DNA of 64,000 nt from Chamaea fasciata (Eukaryota; Chordata; Aves; Passeriformes; Sylviidae). This document shows positions 23,136 through 38,200 of this stretch, piece after piece. Numbering within the stretch: the stretch's first letter is position 1; every line of letters starts with the position of its first letter. The position numbers and the translations under genes were made by a program. The stretch is from NCBI GenBank assembly GCA_029207755.1, contig JARCOQ010000003.1:372001-436000 (forward strand). The letters are read 5' to 3'. Under the pieces are notes generated by a model. It did not search any database. It was not told where the DNA came from and was given only the letters and a program-made list of their open reading frames with translations.

Positions 23136-23750
23136 AAATCACAGGATCATGGAATAGTCTGAGGTGGAAGGGACACATAGGATGATCAAAGTCCAACTTC
23201 TGACTTCTGTCTCTGCACAGAACAACCCCAGTAATCGCAGAGAGTGCCCGAGAGTTTTGTCGAAACACCCGCTGAACTCTGTCGGACTTGGTGCTGTGAC
23301 CGCTTTCCTGGGGAGCCTGTTCCAGTGCCCAGTGACCCTCTGGGTGAAGAAACCTTTCCTAATCTCCAACCTAAATCTCCCATGATACAGCTTTAGAGCC
23401 ATTCTCTGGGGCCCTGTCACTGGTCACCACAGACAAGACATCAGTGTCTGCCCCCGTGCTTCAGTCGTGAGGAAGCTGCAGACTGCGGTGGGGTCTCTCC
23501 TCAGCCTCCTCCAAGCTCAACAAAGTGACCTCAGCTGCTCCTCACAAGACTTCCCCTCCGGACCCTTCAGCATCTTCATAGCCCTCCTTTGGAAGCTCTC
23601 TGATAATTTTAGTGTCTGTTTTACACTGCAGTGCCCGAAACTGCCCCCCGGACTCGAGGTGAGGCCGCCGCAGTGCAGAGCAGAGGGAACAATCCCCTTC
23701 CTGAGCTAGCGGGCGATGCTGTGCCTGGTGCACCCCAGGGCAGGACCGGC
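23136..23750 (-). mobile_element. CR1 LINE, 5'-truncated copy of about 0.6 kb
   Basis: The left end (ATCACAGGATCATGGAATAG) is the reverse complement of the CR1 3' terminal repeat. It continues through CR1 blocks: GGTGGAAGGGACACATAGGA, CCTGTTCCAGTGCCCAGTGA, CCTTTCCTAATCTCCAACCT and GACTCGAGGTGAGGCCGCCG. It belongs to the TAGGA/CACTGG-type CR1 class rather than the type seen at 10.8 kb. It sits just upstream of the PEX6 island, near the inferred rearrangement junction. Confidence 0.88.
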
Positions 23751-25727
23751 CCTGGAGCAGTCCGGAGAAAGCCAGAGGCTCTGATCAGCGCCTGTGCCCT
23801 CTGCCAGAGGCTGCTCCTTGTACCAAGTGCCCGTTGGGGATGCAGTTGGGGAGTAATGAAACACAAACCCCGCAGGATTCCTGAATTCTGCATCCACAGC
23901 ACGGGTCCAGACGCGCCCCCGCGGGGGTCTGTGAGGATCAGAGGAGGGAGTGAGGCTTCCAGCTGCCCCCCGGGCTCCAGCCAGCCTCTGGCCCTTTCCC
24001 GGGCCGCTGGCCGTGTCGCACCGCCCCGCTCCACACGAGGGAGCGCTGACAAAGCGTTCGGACCCGCTCCCTGCGCTGCCGATCCTCCCGCGCCTCGGGA
24101 GGAGTGGCCGAAACGAGGCGACACGGTTCCATACCGGTATTGCTCAAGCTGCGCGGAAATGGCACCGTGAAGGTGCTTCCGCAAACGCAGCCCTGCAGCC
24201 TTCTCTGCTCTGGGCCCGTCCCCGGGACGGCCCCAGCACCGCCGGGCACCCCCGGCTGCCTGGCAGCCAGCTTCGGTCAGTGGGGACATCTGCATGTGCT
24301 GGACACCGGCCTTGAATTTACTGTCTTCTCGTGCCTGGGCCACAGGGAAGGGATCTCCTGCTCGAGCAAGCCCAGCACTGGTGGCTGAGGGACCCCCAGG
24401 GCTCCTTACCAAGGGAAGCTCATGGCACCAGGCCTGATGCGGCCACCAGGACGGCCGTGGGGTCTGACGTGGGCAGCAGTGGAGCTGTGTGCCAGGGGCA
24501 GCCGCGGCCTGGCATCAGAATTTCTCCTGTCACTGGCCCGGGCCTGAGCCAGCACTGGCAGGAGCCGTGGCTGGGTCTGGCTGCCACTGATCTCAGGATG
24601 GATCAAACCTGAAGCAACGACAGGAACGTGCTGGCCTGCTCCTGTTGCTGCTCCAGGCAGTGACATTGGGGGATAATGGACAATTAATTCCCTGCCAGGG
24701 TTAGTGCAGACAGCTGGGAGTCCCGGAGTGACTCCCTGCCCCAAGGAGGGCACCAGACCCTGTCAGCAGGAGCTGAGCCTGGGCAGTCACTGCCACCCAC
24801 CAGCACCTGTGCCCCGCGGTCCCTTCCCAGCACATGAAAAGTGCCTCGGGCCAGTAGCCCTCCTCTTGGCTCCTCCTTCCCAGCCTGTGGTGGGAGCTGG
24901 GAGCCCACCAGGCACTACCAGGAGCGTCAGGGGTCTGTACCCTGCACACGCTGGAATTACAGTGTCTCCCCTTGTGGCACTGGTGGTGGTGACGTGCTTG
25001 CTCTCACAGCGCTGCAGCCAGCACAAGGCAAAGAGCCAGGCCATCTGCAGCAGGCAGACCAAAGGGGGGGAAAAAAGGGATTGCAAGCATCCAGTGCCAG
25101 CGTGGCACAGCCCAAATAAAAGGTTTGCAGATGCTGCTCAGGCAGGATTAGGCCTCCAATGTGCTAAGTCTCGGCTCTCAGTGAGCCTAATTGCTGCTGC
25201 AATAAGCCCTGGCTGGTCCTTTCCTGAACTGTGCTCTCCACAGCCCCCCCAGCAAACTTTTTTTTTTTTTCTGCAAAGCTTGCATTTGCCGTGCATATGT
25301 TACCCCTCCCCTGGCTGCCTGGTGGGGTCTGGCTGTGCAAAGGAGGGGAAAGGCAGGAAATCTGCCACATAATGATTTGCTCTTCCCAGGAACTGTCCCC
25401 CCACTCTCCCCCTGTCCAGCACAGCCTGTGGCTGCATCTGTGAGAGCAGCCAGGCCCAGCAGCAGAGGCAGGACCAGGTGATGGCATCAGTACCTGGCCA
25501 CACACCCCCTGAGCTGTATTAGGACACTTTCCAAATTGGAATTACTCAGATTTTAATAAAACCTTTGGATAATTTTCCGTTATGTTTTGGCTGGTAGATG
25601 AAACTGGAGGTGTTCCAGGAGAGCTGTTGAGGCATGTGCATGGACCAGTCCAGCAACTGCCATGAGATGTGTCAAAGGAAGGTATAAATTGCAATGCAGA
25701 GCATGAAAACCAAAGATACACCACAAT
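23751..25727. other. PEX6-VSX1 intergenic spacer
   Basis: Unique sequence, GC-rich on the left and AT-rich on the right. No exon of PPP2R5D (next to PEX6 in human) or ACSS1 (next to VSX1 in human) was recognised, so both ancestral neighbours are missing here. A T-run lies near 25258-25271. Confidence 0.5.
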
Positions 25728-26664
25728 TTTATTTATGGATGTGTAATAAATAAATGGTGGACAATACAGGAAGAGCCACATTCAAAATTCCAGATTACTA
25801 AAGTGCTTTTAGACATAAATATAGGGCGACCAAGAAACAGCTCTGACATTAACACTTTTTACAGACAATTACAAATTATCTTCTTATGTCAATTCACAAA
25901 ATTGTTTAATTGCTCCAGGGTACTATGGCTTGCTTCTCAAGAAGGTCTATTCTATCATGCATAGTGTGGCAAGTGACATTCAAGAGTGTACAAAATCATT
26001 GCATAAACAAAAACATCCTTACCCCCCTTCTCCCAAATACGAGTTAAGGAAGATGCACAGTGTAAATCCAGTGATAAGGCTGCGTTGGCAGGCTGGATCC
26101 TCAGGGAGTATAAACCTGCCTGTCAGTCAGGTTACACCAGCTTGAGGATGAACCCTACCCTGTTTCAAAACCCCTTGAGGTGGAAGAGCCGTGTGCTCGG
26201 CTGGAAGGGCTCACACACAGCTGCTGCGCCGGGGTGGAAGCGCCTGGAGAAGGCGTCTGTAAACTCCTGCAGCATCCTTGCACCTGTGTCTTGGAGGAGG
26301 GAGCAACTCTCCTCTTTGTGTTGCTCCTCTTTGTGCTTCCGGCTAGCTGGGGAAGTGGTCCCAGCACGGAGGGGAAGGGGGCTCCTCCCCAGCAGCAATC
26401 GGTGCTGACCACAACGCGCTCCTGTCCTCGCACTGCTCTTGGCCCCATGCGACCCCTCTGCCGCCCTCCACCCCGGCTCTGCTGAGAAGTGAACAGCTTG
26501 AAAGTGAGGAGACAAGGGGATGCGTGTGCCCAGTTTGAAAATGCCCTGAATTGAGATAAAAGTTCTGTTATTTAAGAAAAAAAATATATATATCAATAAA
26601 TCAATAAATATTATGGCGTGGCCAGGATGCTGTGAGGTCTGGCCTCCTCCGGGGCAGCCCAGGC
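25728..26664 (-). other. Probable VSX1 3' UTR and poly(A) signal
   Basis: From the VSX1 stop leftwards the sequence is AT-rich and low in repeats. The minus-strand AATAAA at 25728-25733 is the nearest clear canonical signal. A shorter 3' UTR using a variant signal is possible. The extent is inferred. Confidence 0.4.
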
Positions 26665-29819
<3,155 letters not shown>

Positions 29820-29945
29820 CGCCGCCGCCGCCGCCTGGCCCGGCCGCCGCCGCCCGCCGCCCTTTTTATCGTCCCGCCGCCGGTCCCGGCTCCAATCACA
29901 CTCCAGACCGGCGGGGGGGTGCTCCCAATCCCCGGATTAACGGCC
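29820..29945 (-). promoter_or_regulatory. VSX1 proximal promoter with OTX/CRX-type site
   Basis: The minus strand has an ATAAAAAG TATA-like element at 29862-29869, about 45 bases before the ATG. A plus-strand CCAAT lies at 29892-29896. GGATTA at 29934-29939 matches the OTX2/CRX core. OTX2 and CRX drive photoreceptor and bipolar genes, which fits a retinal homeobox gene. Function is inferred from motif and position. Confidence 0.4.
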
Positions 29946-30489
29946 TCTGTCCCCCCTCCCGCCCGCACCGGCCCCGCGGCCCTCCCAGGCCCCCGCCCGG
30001 CCCCCGCCGCCCCCTCTCGCCGTCCCTCCCTCCGTTCCCCTCGGCCCCCGCCCCTCGGTCCTCACCGCCCCCCGCCGCGTCCCCTGCGGTGTCGCTCAGA
30101 TCCTCTCCAGGACCACCTCCCAGTGCCTGTCCCGCCCCGGCCCGGCCACCCTGTTCCCCCCCTCCTCCATAAACCCGCCTCACATCCCCGTGGGTTCCCT
30201 CTCCGGGTTTCCTCCCAGGAACCCCCTGCTATGTCCCTGTGTCCCCGTATCTCCTCTTCCAGTGCCCGGCAGTGCACTCCCCGGTACCCCCATTCCAGCC
30301 CAAGACCCTTCAGCCCCACATCCCATTGGGCTCAGCACCCTAGAGACAGGGATGGGGACAGGCTGGGGCTGTTGGGCAGGACCCTCCCTGACCCCAGGTG
30401 TCTTGTCACCAGGGCCACGGCCGCCTCGAGGTGCCTGGCCTCTGTGCTCCCTTTTGCTCCCAGATTCTTGCACCTGGGCTGCAATTTTT

Positions 30490-30730
30490 TTCCCCCTTCC
30501 CTTCATCTGTTGATGGAAATGATTTACAACCGGCTTACACGGGCCGCCTGATCCAGGCCTTCATTGGACGGTCAGATTAACCGAGGGTCCTTCTGATAAA
30601 GATAATTACAAGGGGACTCCGCATTAACTTTGCATTATTAAAGAAAGACCCAAATCTCCCATCGCAAGCTGTTCCCGGGATTAGCAGAACAATAACTTTC
30701 ATTTAGGATAATTGCCGTGGCCGGCGCTGG
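30490..30730. promoter_or_regulatory. Candidate conserved noncoding element A upstream of VSX1
   Basis: This repeat-free AT-rich block has many homeodomain-type cores (GATTAA, TAATTAC, ATTAAC, ATTATTAA, GATAATTG) and GGATTA at 30678-30683. It lies 0.7-0.9 kb upstream of the VSX1 ATG. Its look is that of a developmental enhancer; conservation was not measured. Confidence 0.35.
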
Positions 30731-31019
30731 GGGCTGGCGGGGGGGACCCTCTGGACCGTCGTGCTTCTCACCAAGGAAGGCAAATGGGTGTGAGGGGAAT
30801 GGGAGGTGTGGGAGTGTGGCCATGCTTCCCAAGCCGCCCAATTCAGGGTGCTCGTGTGCTCAGGATGGAGGGATGCTTGGGGCATCCCCCCCCCTGGGGC
30901 TGCCCCCTGCCCAGGCACAGAGCACCTCGGGGTCCCCTTGGGCACCTTCGCTTCTCCAGAGTGCTTTTGCTGCAGTTTTGCTGGAATAGGAGACTTTCAC
31001 TGCTAGGCAGGGAGGATCT

Positions 31020-31325
31020 GCCACAGTAATTAGAAGTCATAATCCGGCCACCACCCACAACAAATTTCCTGTTCGAGCAGATATTAGTGGTTAAAACCCT
31101 AATTTTTGATGTTGTCCCAGAATCAGCTTGATTTCAGCAGTTTACATTGAGGCTGAGCTGTTGGGAGAGATGATGAAGCCTTAAATATGCATATGGCCTA
31201 GGCATTTGGAAAGTTTGGGGATAAAGCACGTATAATTGCTCCTAATCAGTTTATGAAACATAAAAGCTCAAACCCAAGAGAAAGCCGATAGATGCAGAAA
31301 TGGAAATAGCGATTAAATCTCCCCG
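31020..31325. promoter_or_regulatory. Candidate conserved noncoding element B upstream of VSX1
   Basis: AT-rich and repeat-free, with AGTAATTAGAAG, TAATCC at 31040-31045 (OTX/CRX core, reverse sense), CCTAATTT, ATATGCATAT (octamer-like) and GCTCCTAATCAG. The motif mix suits a neural or retinal enhancer. Inference only. Confidence 0.35.
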
Positions 31326-31499
31326 TGCTGGCAAGGTGGCCTGGATATGGCGCTGCCGCCCGGGCCGAGGGTGACCCAGGCCATGCCCTGGGGGCTGGGG
31401 ACACACCCGCTCCCGGGACAGGACGTGGCATGGGGTGTGGGGACACTCCTGCTGCCACCCCCAGCTCCCCCAGCCACGGTGAAGACGGGCATCTCCACC

Positions 31500-31695
31500 G
31501 GTCCTTTGGACAATAAATCAGTTAAAGGATATCTTGATATATGCTCATCAGATAGGATTAGCTGGGATTAGACTAATCAGTAAATGTTTCTCTGCTCATT
31601 ATTTTCTAAGGAAGATTTTCAGCTGATTCTCCGACGCCGAAAGATTATTAATCGCTTAAAGAGCAGAACATCAAACATCGCCCCTTGCTCTAATT
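31500..31695. promoter_or_regulatory. Candidate conserved noncoding element C with paired OTX/CRX sites
   Basis: Two GGATTA cores lie ten bases apart, one helical turn, at 31555-31560 and 31565-31570. They are followed by ACTAATCAG and further on ATTATTAATCG. No repeat is present. This is the densest OTX-type cluster in the desert, 1.7 kb upstream of VSX1. Confidence 0.42.
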
Positions 31696-33354
31696 TCCCT
31701 GGGGTTTGCCCCCCCTCTCCACGGGCAGGATGCCTGTGCCAGCCGGCCCAGCAGCCTCAAGGTGCCCCAGCAGCCAGGATCTCCACGGGGCTCTACCAGA
31801 GCAGGCCACAGGACCCCAGTGCAGTCCCGTGTCCCAGGGCGTGAACACTGCCTGCAGCTGGTGCTGGAGCACCCCCGTCCCTGCTGCACTTTGCAGGACT
31901 AGGGGCCCAGCAAGGTGGGACAGGTTATCCCCTCCTCCCCGTGGCTGCTCCACCACCGTGTCAGACACCTGCCATGACCTATAGGATGGAGGGCACCCAT
32001 GATGGGATGGATGCCTGGAGCTGTCCCACTCAGACCCCAGGAACAAGCCTTGCAAGCCCTTAGGAGTTACAGATACATGCAGCAATTTGGCAGACCCCCC
32101 CGCAGCTGATGATAACTCCAGAGCCAGCATTTGGTGGGTTTTTGGAGACCCTGTCCTCACCACGGGGCTCAGGGAAAGCCCCAGAAGGATGTGCACTCAG
32201 CCTGGAACCACCTGCTGTAGCAGAGAGGAGGGGGCAGCACGGAGAAGGTATTGAAGGGCCTGGTTTAGGGGATTAGTAATGGGATAAGACAGCTTTCACC
32301 TCCCTGGTTTAGATATGAATCAGGTCAATAATAAAGGACCATCTGACAGTTTCAGGCAGCTCGGGGTGGAAGAGGCTCCTGTGCCCCAGGCTGGATGGAG
32401 AACCCATCTCCAAAAGCCCAGCTCGTACTGCACACCCATCCATTGTACCTGCACCAGCAGTCTCAGCACAGTCCTCCTCCCCAGCACCACAGCCCACACC
32501 TGCATCTGCTCCTGGCACAGCAGCACAGGGGCAGGTTGGAGCCTGCTCCCCGGGATGGTGCTGGCCCCACAGCCCTTGGGCTCCTGCTGCGCAGGGCAAG
32601 CTCAGCCAGCCTGCTGGTGGCCATGGTGGGCCTTGCACAGGTGCAGGGTGACCCAGGAGTGGAGTGCAGCAGGGTGAGCAGCCAGCTGATGGCAACACAG
32701 GCAATTCAGCAAGGGTGGGAACCTCAATAAACAAAAGGAAAGGGCTTTTCTTCTGCCTCCTCCACATCCTGCTGGGAACATGGGGAAGTGACGGCTGTTG
32801 AGAAAGCATTGCCTCTGACACGAGGGTGAAAAGGAACTGAGAAACAGGCCATAGCTGGGGAGAAAGCAGCAAAGAGGTGGCTGTTGCAGCCAGTCACACC
32901 TGTGTTTTGCAAGGCTAAATCCCCATCTCTAAGTTATAGATGAGCCTCCTCCTGGAAATGCAGGCAATGGGGCTTTCCTCAGGCTGCAGCAGGGCTCAGT
33001 GGTGGGTCGTGTGTGCACTCCTGGCCAGTTAGAAACAGGTCTATGCAGTGGCCAAGTACTGTCTGTTTTGGGATGATGGATTTGCAGAGGCAGGCGGTGT
33101 GAACAGGTCAAATGAATGAGGGAACCTGTGCTCTCTGCACTGTCAGGCTGTGGGAAGTGCTTCGTTTGCAGCTCGACTGGATGTGGGTGAAGCAGAGGGT
33201 TTGCAGGCTGAGCTCAGCCACAGCTGGCCACGCACCACCTGCTCAGTGCAGTGGCATTGCCAGCCCAGCTTACGGCAAGTGTTGTCAGCCCTAATTTGGC
33301 ACGGGGGGTCCCTTTCCATGTCCCACTCCGCATGCCCCAGAGACATCCCTACTA

Positions 33355-33625
33355 ATTCCTCTGCAGATTTCTGTCTTAAGGCATTTGCCTTTGATTAAAA
33401 CCAGAAGAGCAGTCACGGTTTAAGTGGAGTTTAAGAGCAAACCATGTGCCGCTGCACAGGGCGCTCACATCTGGAGTGTCACAGATTTAATCAAACTGCT
33501 GGGAAGTGCCGCACGCAGACAGCTGTCACAGCAGCCTGGAGTCCATCTCCTAATTAATTCCTGGCCAAACAAATGGCCATCAAGGTGCTGCACCTACAGC
33601 ATCAACTGTAAGCATGGCTGGCAGT
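33355..33625. promoter_or_regulatory. Candidate conserved noncoding element D
   Basis: Repeat-free block with GATTAAAACC, CAGATTTAATCAAACTG and CCTAATTAATTCC palindromic homeodomain cores, in a setting otherwise free of coding signal. Regulatory role inferred from motif density. Confidence 0.28.
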
Positions 33626-34079
33626 CGGTCAGCAAGCAGAGCTCACCCTGTGTATCTCCAAGGATCTGCAGGTGATGTAGCCCATGGAAGGCATTGTTCC
33701 TGCTCCTAGGGAGGAGACTGAGCTTATTCCAGACGTGTATGTATGGGAATAACAGGGAGGGACAGAGTGTTCAGGAAGAAACCCAGATGGAGTAGGCACA
33801 ACAGTGGTATCTCCGATTTCTGGTTGCTCCTTCAGCTGCTGCTTTTTGCTTCCCCTCCTTCTTGCTTCTGCCAAACTTGTTGCTTTCTAGTACTGTTTAT
33901 CCGCCCATCTCACATCCCCGTGGGCAACCCCCTCTTGTCCTGCACAGGGTGTGTGAGCTGGGACAGCCCTCCCTGGAGATGCTCTGCCTGGTGCTACCCA
34001 GGGCCTGGCACCTGATGCAGGTTCTGGGCAAACTCTGCTGCCACAGCCTGAAGCAAAGTCTGGGCAATGGCAAAACAGG

Positions 34080-34430
34080 TCAGGCCCAGAGTCGGTTCTC
34101 CTTGGTGCTCATTCGCAGCTCATTAAAGCTAATTGAAATGACTACCAAAGCTGGGCCTATGTGGGTGTTTGGAAGCTCTGGGCACAAGGCACAACTAGGC
34201 TGGGAATATCCAACTGTGAGGAGCCCCAAACTAGCCGATGGACTGTCCATTCCAATTAGCCCCACAAAGGAGCTATTATTCCTTTGCACTATGCTTGTCT
34301 GATTACTTTATCTTATTATTTTTTGATCATTCCTCCAAAATGTGCTAATTAAACAGAAATCATCAAGTCAATTAGAGAAACACTCATTAAAGCCGAAAAG
34401 AAAAGAAAGTATCGGCAGAAGAAAAACGGC
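34080..34430. promoter_or_regulatory. Candidate conserved noncoding element E
   Basis: Several TAAT cores are clustered: GCTAATTGAAATG, CCAATTAGCCCC, GTGCTAATTAAACAG, TCAATTAGAG and CTCATTAAAG, with TTTGATCATTCC between them. It ends about 130 bases before the CCTCT array. Regulatory role is inferred. Confidence 0.3.
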
Positions 34431-34560
34431 TGTGAGGGTCCCAAACACACACAATAGCTGCCACATTCATTAAATCAGCAAGTCCCAAAAGCGGGGTAGA
34501 CATTGTCCCACTCTGGTCTGTGCCCTGGAAATGGAACTTCCCAAGTGATGGAGTCTGATT

Positions 34561-34792
34561 CCTCTCCTCTCCTCTCCTCTCCTCTCCTCTCCTCTCCTCT
34601 CCTCTCCTCTCCTCTCCTCTCCTCTCCTCTCCTCTCCTCTCCTCTCCTCTCCTCTCCTCTCCTCTCCTCTCCTCTCCTCTCCTCTCCTCTCCTCTCCTCT
34701 CCTCTCCTCTCCTCTCCTCTCCTCTCCTCTCCTCTCCTCTCCTCTCCTCTCCTCTCCTCTCCTCTCCTCTCCTCTCCTCTCCTCTCCTCTCC
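34561..34792 (+). repeat. (CCTCT)n pentanucleotide array, about 46 units
   Basis: About 232 bases of uninterrupted CCTCT, all pyrimidine on the plus strand and all purine (AGAGG) on the minus strand, 4.7 kb upstream of VSX1. Such mirror polypurine tracts can form triplex DNA. The long open frames across it are repeat artefacts. Confidence 0.97.
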
Positions 34793-35109
34793 TTCCCATG
34801 GCTTTCCCAGCTCCCAGCCTAGGAGTAAAGCCGGCCCCCTGGCAGCACTTTCTCCACGTTCAGACCCAGCACCTCACCAAGCAGAGATCTTCCAGAACAA
34901 TGCTTCCCTTTGCACCTCGGTCCCCCGGCCTGGGAGCAAGACACAAGAAAATCCAGGAAAACGTGTTACCCAGTGATCTCAGTGAGTAAAGAAAGGGAGA
35001 CTGCAGTTTGCTCTGACCCCAGAGTGGCAGAGCCTCCAGCTCAGCTCTGGTGCTGCCCAGCCTTTGCATTTCCAAACCAGTTCAGCCATGCCTAATCATA
35101 GGCGCTGTG

Positions 35110-35265
35110 CTCTGAGACCTAACAGAAGCACTTCTCCTTTAATTAATCTCCAAGTTTGCTATCTGACTGCTGTGCCATATGGTATTGATTTTTCAGCTTG
35201 GTATGACAGCACTTGCCATGAAAGAAACTAACCTAATTAAAGCAGGGGACACCAGCACACGGGCA
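35110..35265. promoter_or_regulatory. Candidate conserved noncoding element F
   Basis: TTTAATTAATCTCC, CATATG, GGTATTGATTTTTC and CCTAATTAAAGC are packed into about 150 bases. No repeat or open frame of note. Regulatory role inferred. Confidence 0.27.
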
Positions 35266-38200
35266 ACTACTCTCACTCTTCCCCATAATACGGCTTTCTA
35301 GATGAGCTCTCCTGAGTGCTAACAGGTGCTGAAACGGGCACCTCTGCCTGCAGGTGAATTCAGAGCTTTAAGCTGTGCAAAGAGGTGCCGATCCCTTTCT
35401 CAGCACTGGCCTGGGCTTGCTGTGACAAATGGCACCTGGGCTTTCCCAGCTACTCTGCAGTGAGCGGGGAGGTTTTGAAGCATGGCTTCCCAACACAAAC
35501 TGCTGGTTTTCAGGCAGACCAGGTCAGTCATTAATGAGTTTCACAGTGTCCTCCCTCTCCCCCATAAACAACTGGACTCCTGAGAGACCTAAACTGGGGT
35601 CTTTTAGCTGAAGACTGATGTGGAAGTCTCACAAATGCCATCAGACATTGCACAAGCAAATGACCCTTTACCCAAGCTGTGTTGTCCCAAACAGACCACC
35701 TAAAGGACCTATAGAAATAAGAGAAAAATAACCTAAATATATTCATGTGCATGGATCCTCCTTCTCAGAAGAATGAAAGTGCATGTGCTTGCCTGTCTCA
35801 TCTTTGTAGGCAACCACGTTTTTTGGTGTGAGAAATACAGATGGGGCTCCTGTGGCTCACTTCACCCATTTTACTTGGCTCTGCAGGAAAGCTGTTCCTG
35901 CCCAGCTTTCCTCCACACACCCAGTGATGTGTTTTCTGTGCTCTGACACTGCCTTCTGCAATTTTCTTTTTGGATGCAGAAAGGGCATCTTTCAACACCT
36001 GGGGAATTCTCCTTCCTGGTTCTCCTTTTATAGCTCAGCCTTGCTCTCACCAATGTCCCTCCTACACCATCTTCTCCTCTATCCTCTTACACTGGCAGCA
36101 CTGAGTTGTAAAACTTGTAAAATTTTCTTGGGGGACTTATTTTTTCTACAATAAAGGATAGACCTTAGCACAGAGGACTTTCCAGTTTTTCTACAGGCAC
36201 CTGGGTTTTGCTTTGACAGGATTCCTCTAACATAGTCAAGGTGGGCCTTGATGCCAAAAGGGAACATGCTGTATAAAGTGAACAGATTGAATGTTGCTGA
36301 CAATGAAAAATTATTTGATCATCTCAAACAGGACTTATATTATTGGTATTGTTACACTCTGGGAAAAAGAAGAGGAAGAAAAGTAATAAGAGGAAGAAAT
36401 AAAGCCCTCATTTGTGGTGGGACTGTTGTCTGCAGTCTGCCCTTTTGGCTTGAGGTTACGATGGATTTTGATGGTGGAACAAATGTATTTTCTTCCTATT
36501 TGGAAATTGCAGTGAAGGCTCTTATTTCCTGTTGTTTGATACCTAGAAAGTTTCCAGTTTCTACAGGGAAAAGATGCCTGGTCACCAGTTTCCTTCAACG
36601 TCCCCCGGCTCAGCCTCCTTTGCAGCTCCTGCAGAGCTCTTCCAGCCAAAGCACTCCCAGACTCCTGAGAGGTGAACACGCAGCAGTGACAGCAGAAACC
36701 CCGGGCAATACCCTTCCCTCTGCTCTTGTCTGCCCGGGGCAGGAAACCTGTGCCTCAGTGCCGTTTTGGGGTCCATCCCAGCAGGACGCACAGACGAGCA
36801 GGTTACCTGCATCTCCCCTCCTGGCTGGGAGCCCGTGATGCATCCTTCCCTCTCTTTTTAAGTGACCCCTCCCTTTGATTCTTTAGCTCACAGGAGGAGA
36901 TGTAACAAAGAGCCCCACGGTCCTGCACAGCGGCTGAGTGTTCATTTGTTTGTCAAAGCAGCCCCTTCGGCTGGGGAAGCCCTGAGAGTGCAGCTGAGCT
37001 GCGTGGCAGGCTGTGGGGCAGCCATCCCCAGGGGCAACCTGAGAAAAGAGGCAATTAGCCAGCCCCTCACCAGCACAGCAGGGGCGGTTCAAGGGGAAAG
37101 AAAAGCCGAGCCCTGGTGGTAATGACATTTTTCCACATGGGTAAATGCATTGATCTGTGACAAACAATACCAGGCTGTGCCTCTGACTGTGGTGCAGAGG
37201 AGGAAACGATGGGAGAGCTTCCCCATGCCAGATGTTCTAGACAGAAGTTTCCTAGATTCCCTGCACGAAGCTGAACATCTGTGGAAGACGAGTCCCTGAG
37301 GATGTGTCCCCAGACCCTGCTGAAACCACAGCAGCCCAGGTCTTGCCCAGGGCCACACTTCCCAGCAGGTGACAGGAGCTTCTCCTTAAAGGCAAGTGCG
37401 ATGCAGGTGAGCCTCTTCCACAGTCCTATCCCACACCCTCAGGGTACAGAGCACTCAAGGAAAGCTTCATAACAGAGCTACCCTGGGTAAAGTACCTGTT
37501 CATGGAGGCCGAAACACTAGCGAATCTGCTCCTGTCCCTGACACCCCAGCTCACCATGTGAGTTGTCTTTTACCCACTCCCTGCAGGGCGGTGACAGCGA
37601 CTGATCCCATGCTTGGAGAGCACCTGAGGTGACACAGCGTTTCTGTAACACCCCAACCCATGCCTGGGCTGAGGCATCTCTCCCAGGGCAATTCCTCTAG
37701 GAAAAGCCCAATCCATAAAGGATGAACCCTGGCAGACGTGGACCTCTGCTTTGCTTGGAGCAGTTCCTTCTACTTCCCTGCTTCCAAAATAGCCAGGTGA
37801 CCACATATAAATACCATATTTGTCTGAGAAAAAACACATAGGAGTGTGTTAGTGTCTTGTCATGGAATGGACAAAGTGGTTTAGGAGAGCACAGGGCAAG
37901 GCACACATCCTGTCCGAAGAGCTTAACTTCTAAGCTTTAATCAGAAGAATTAGGGCTTTACTTTGGCTCGAATTTAATCAGAATGAATAGCAGAGATGGT
38001 CGTGCCATTTCGTAGGCAGGGTGCTATCTGCTCAGGACATTCCCTCCTGCCTCACGTCGGCCAGGCTGCACCCCTGGGTGGTCAGGGCCTGGCTGTGGTG
38101 ACAGGCACTGTCCCAATGGCCACAGCTAACCTCGGAGGGCCTCGGGTAGCATGAAATCCCTGCTGGCTCTGGGAGTGCTTCCCATGCTGGCTTTGCCCTC

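Noticed and set aside
34470..34976. GEERR and LLSSP repeat proteins
   Set aside because: They are translations of the CCTCT array on the two strands.
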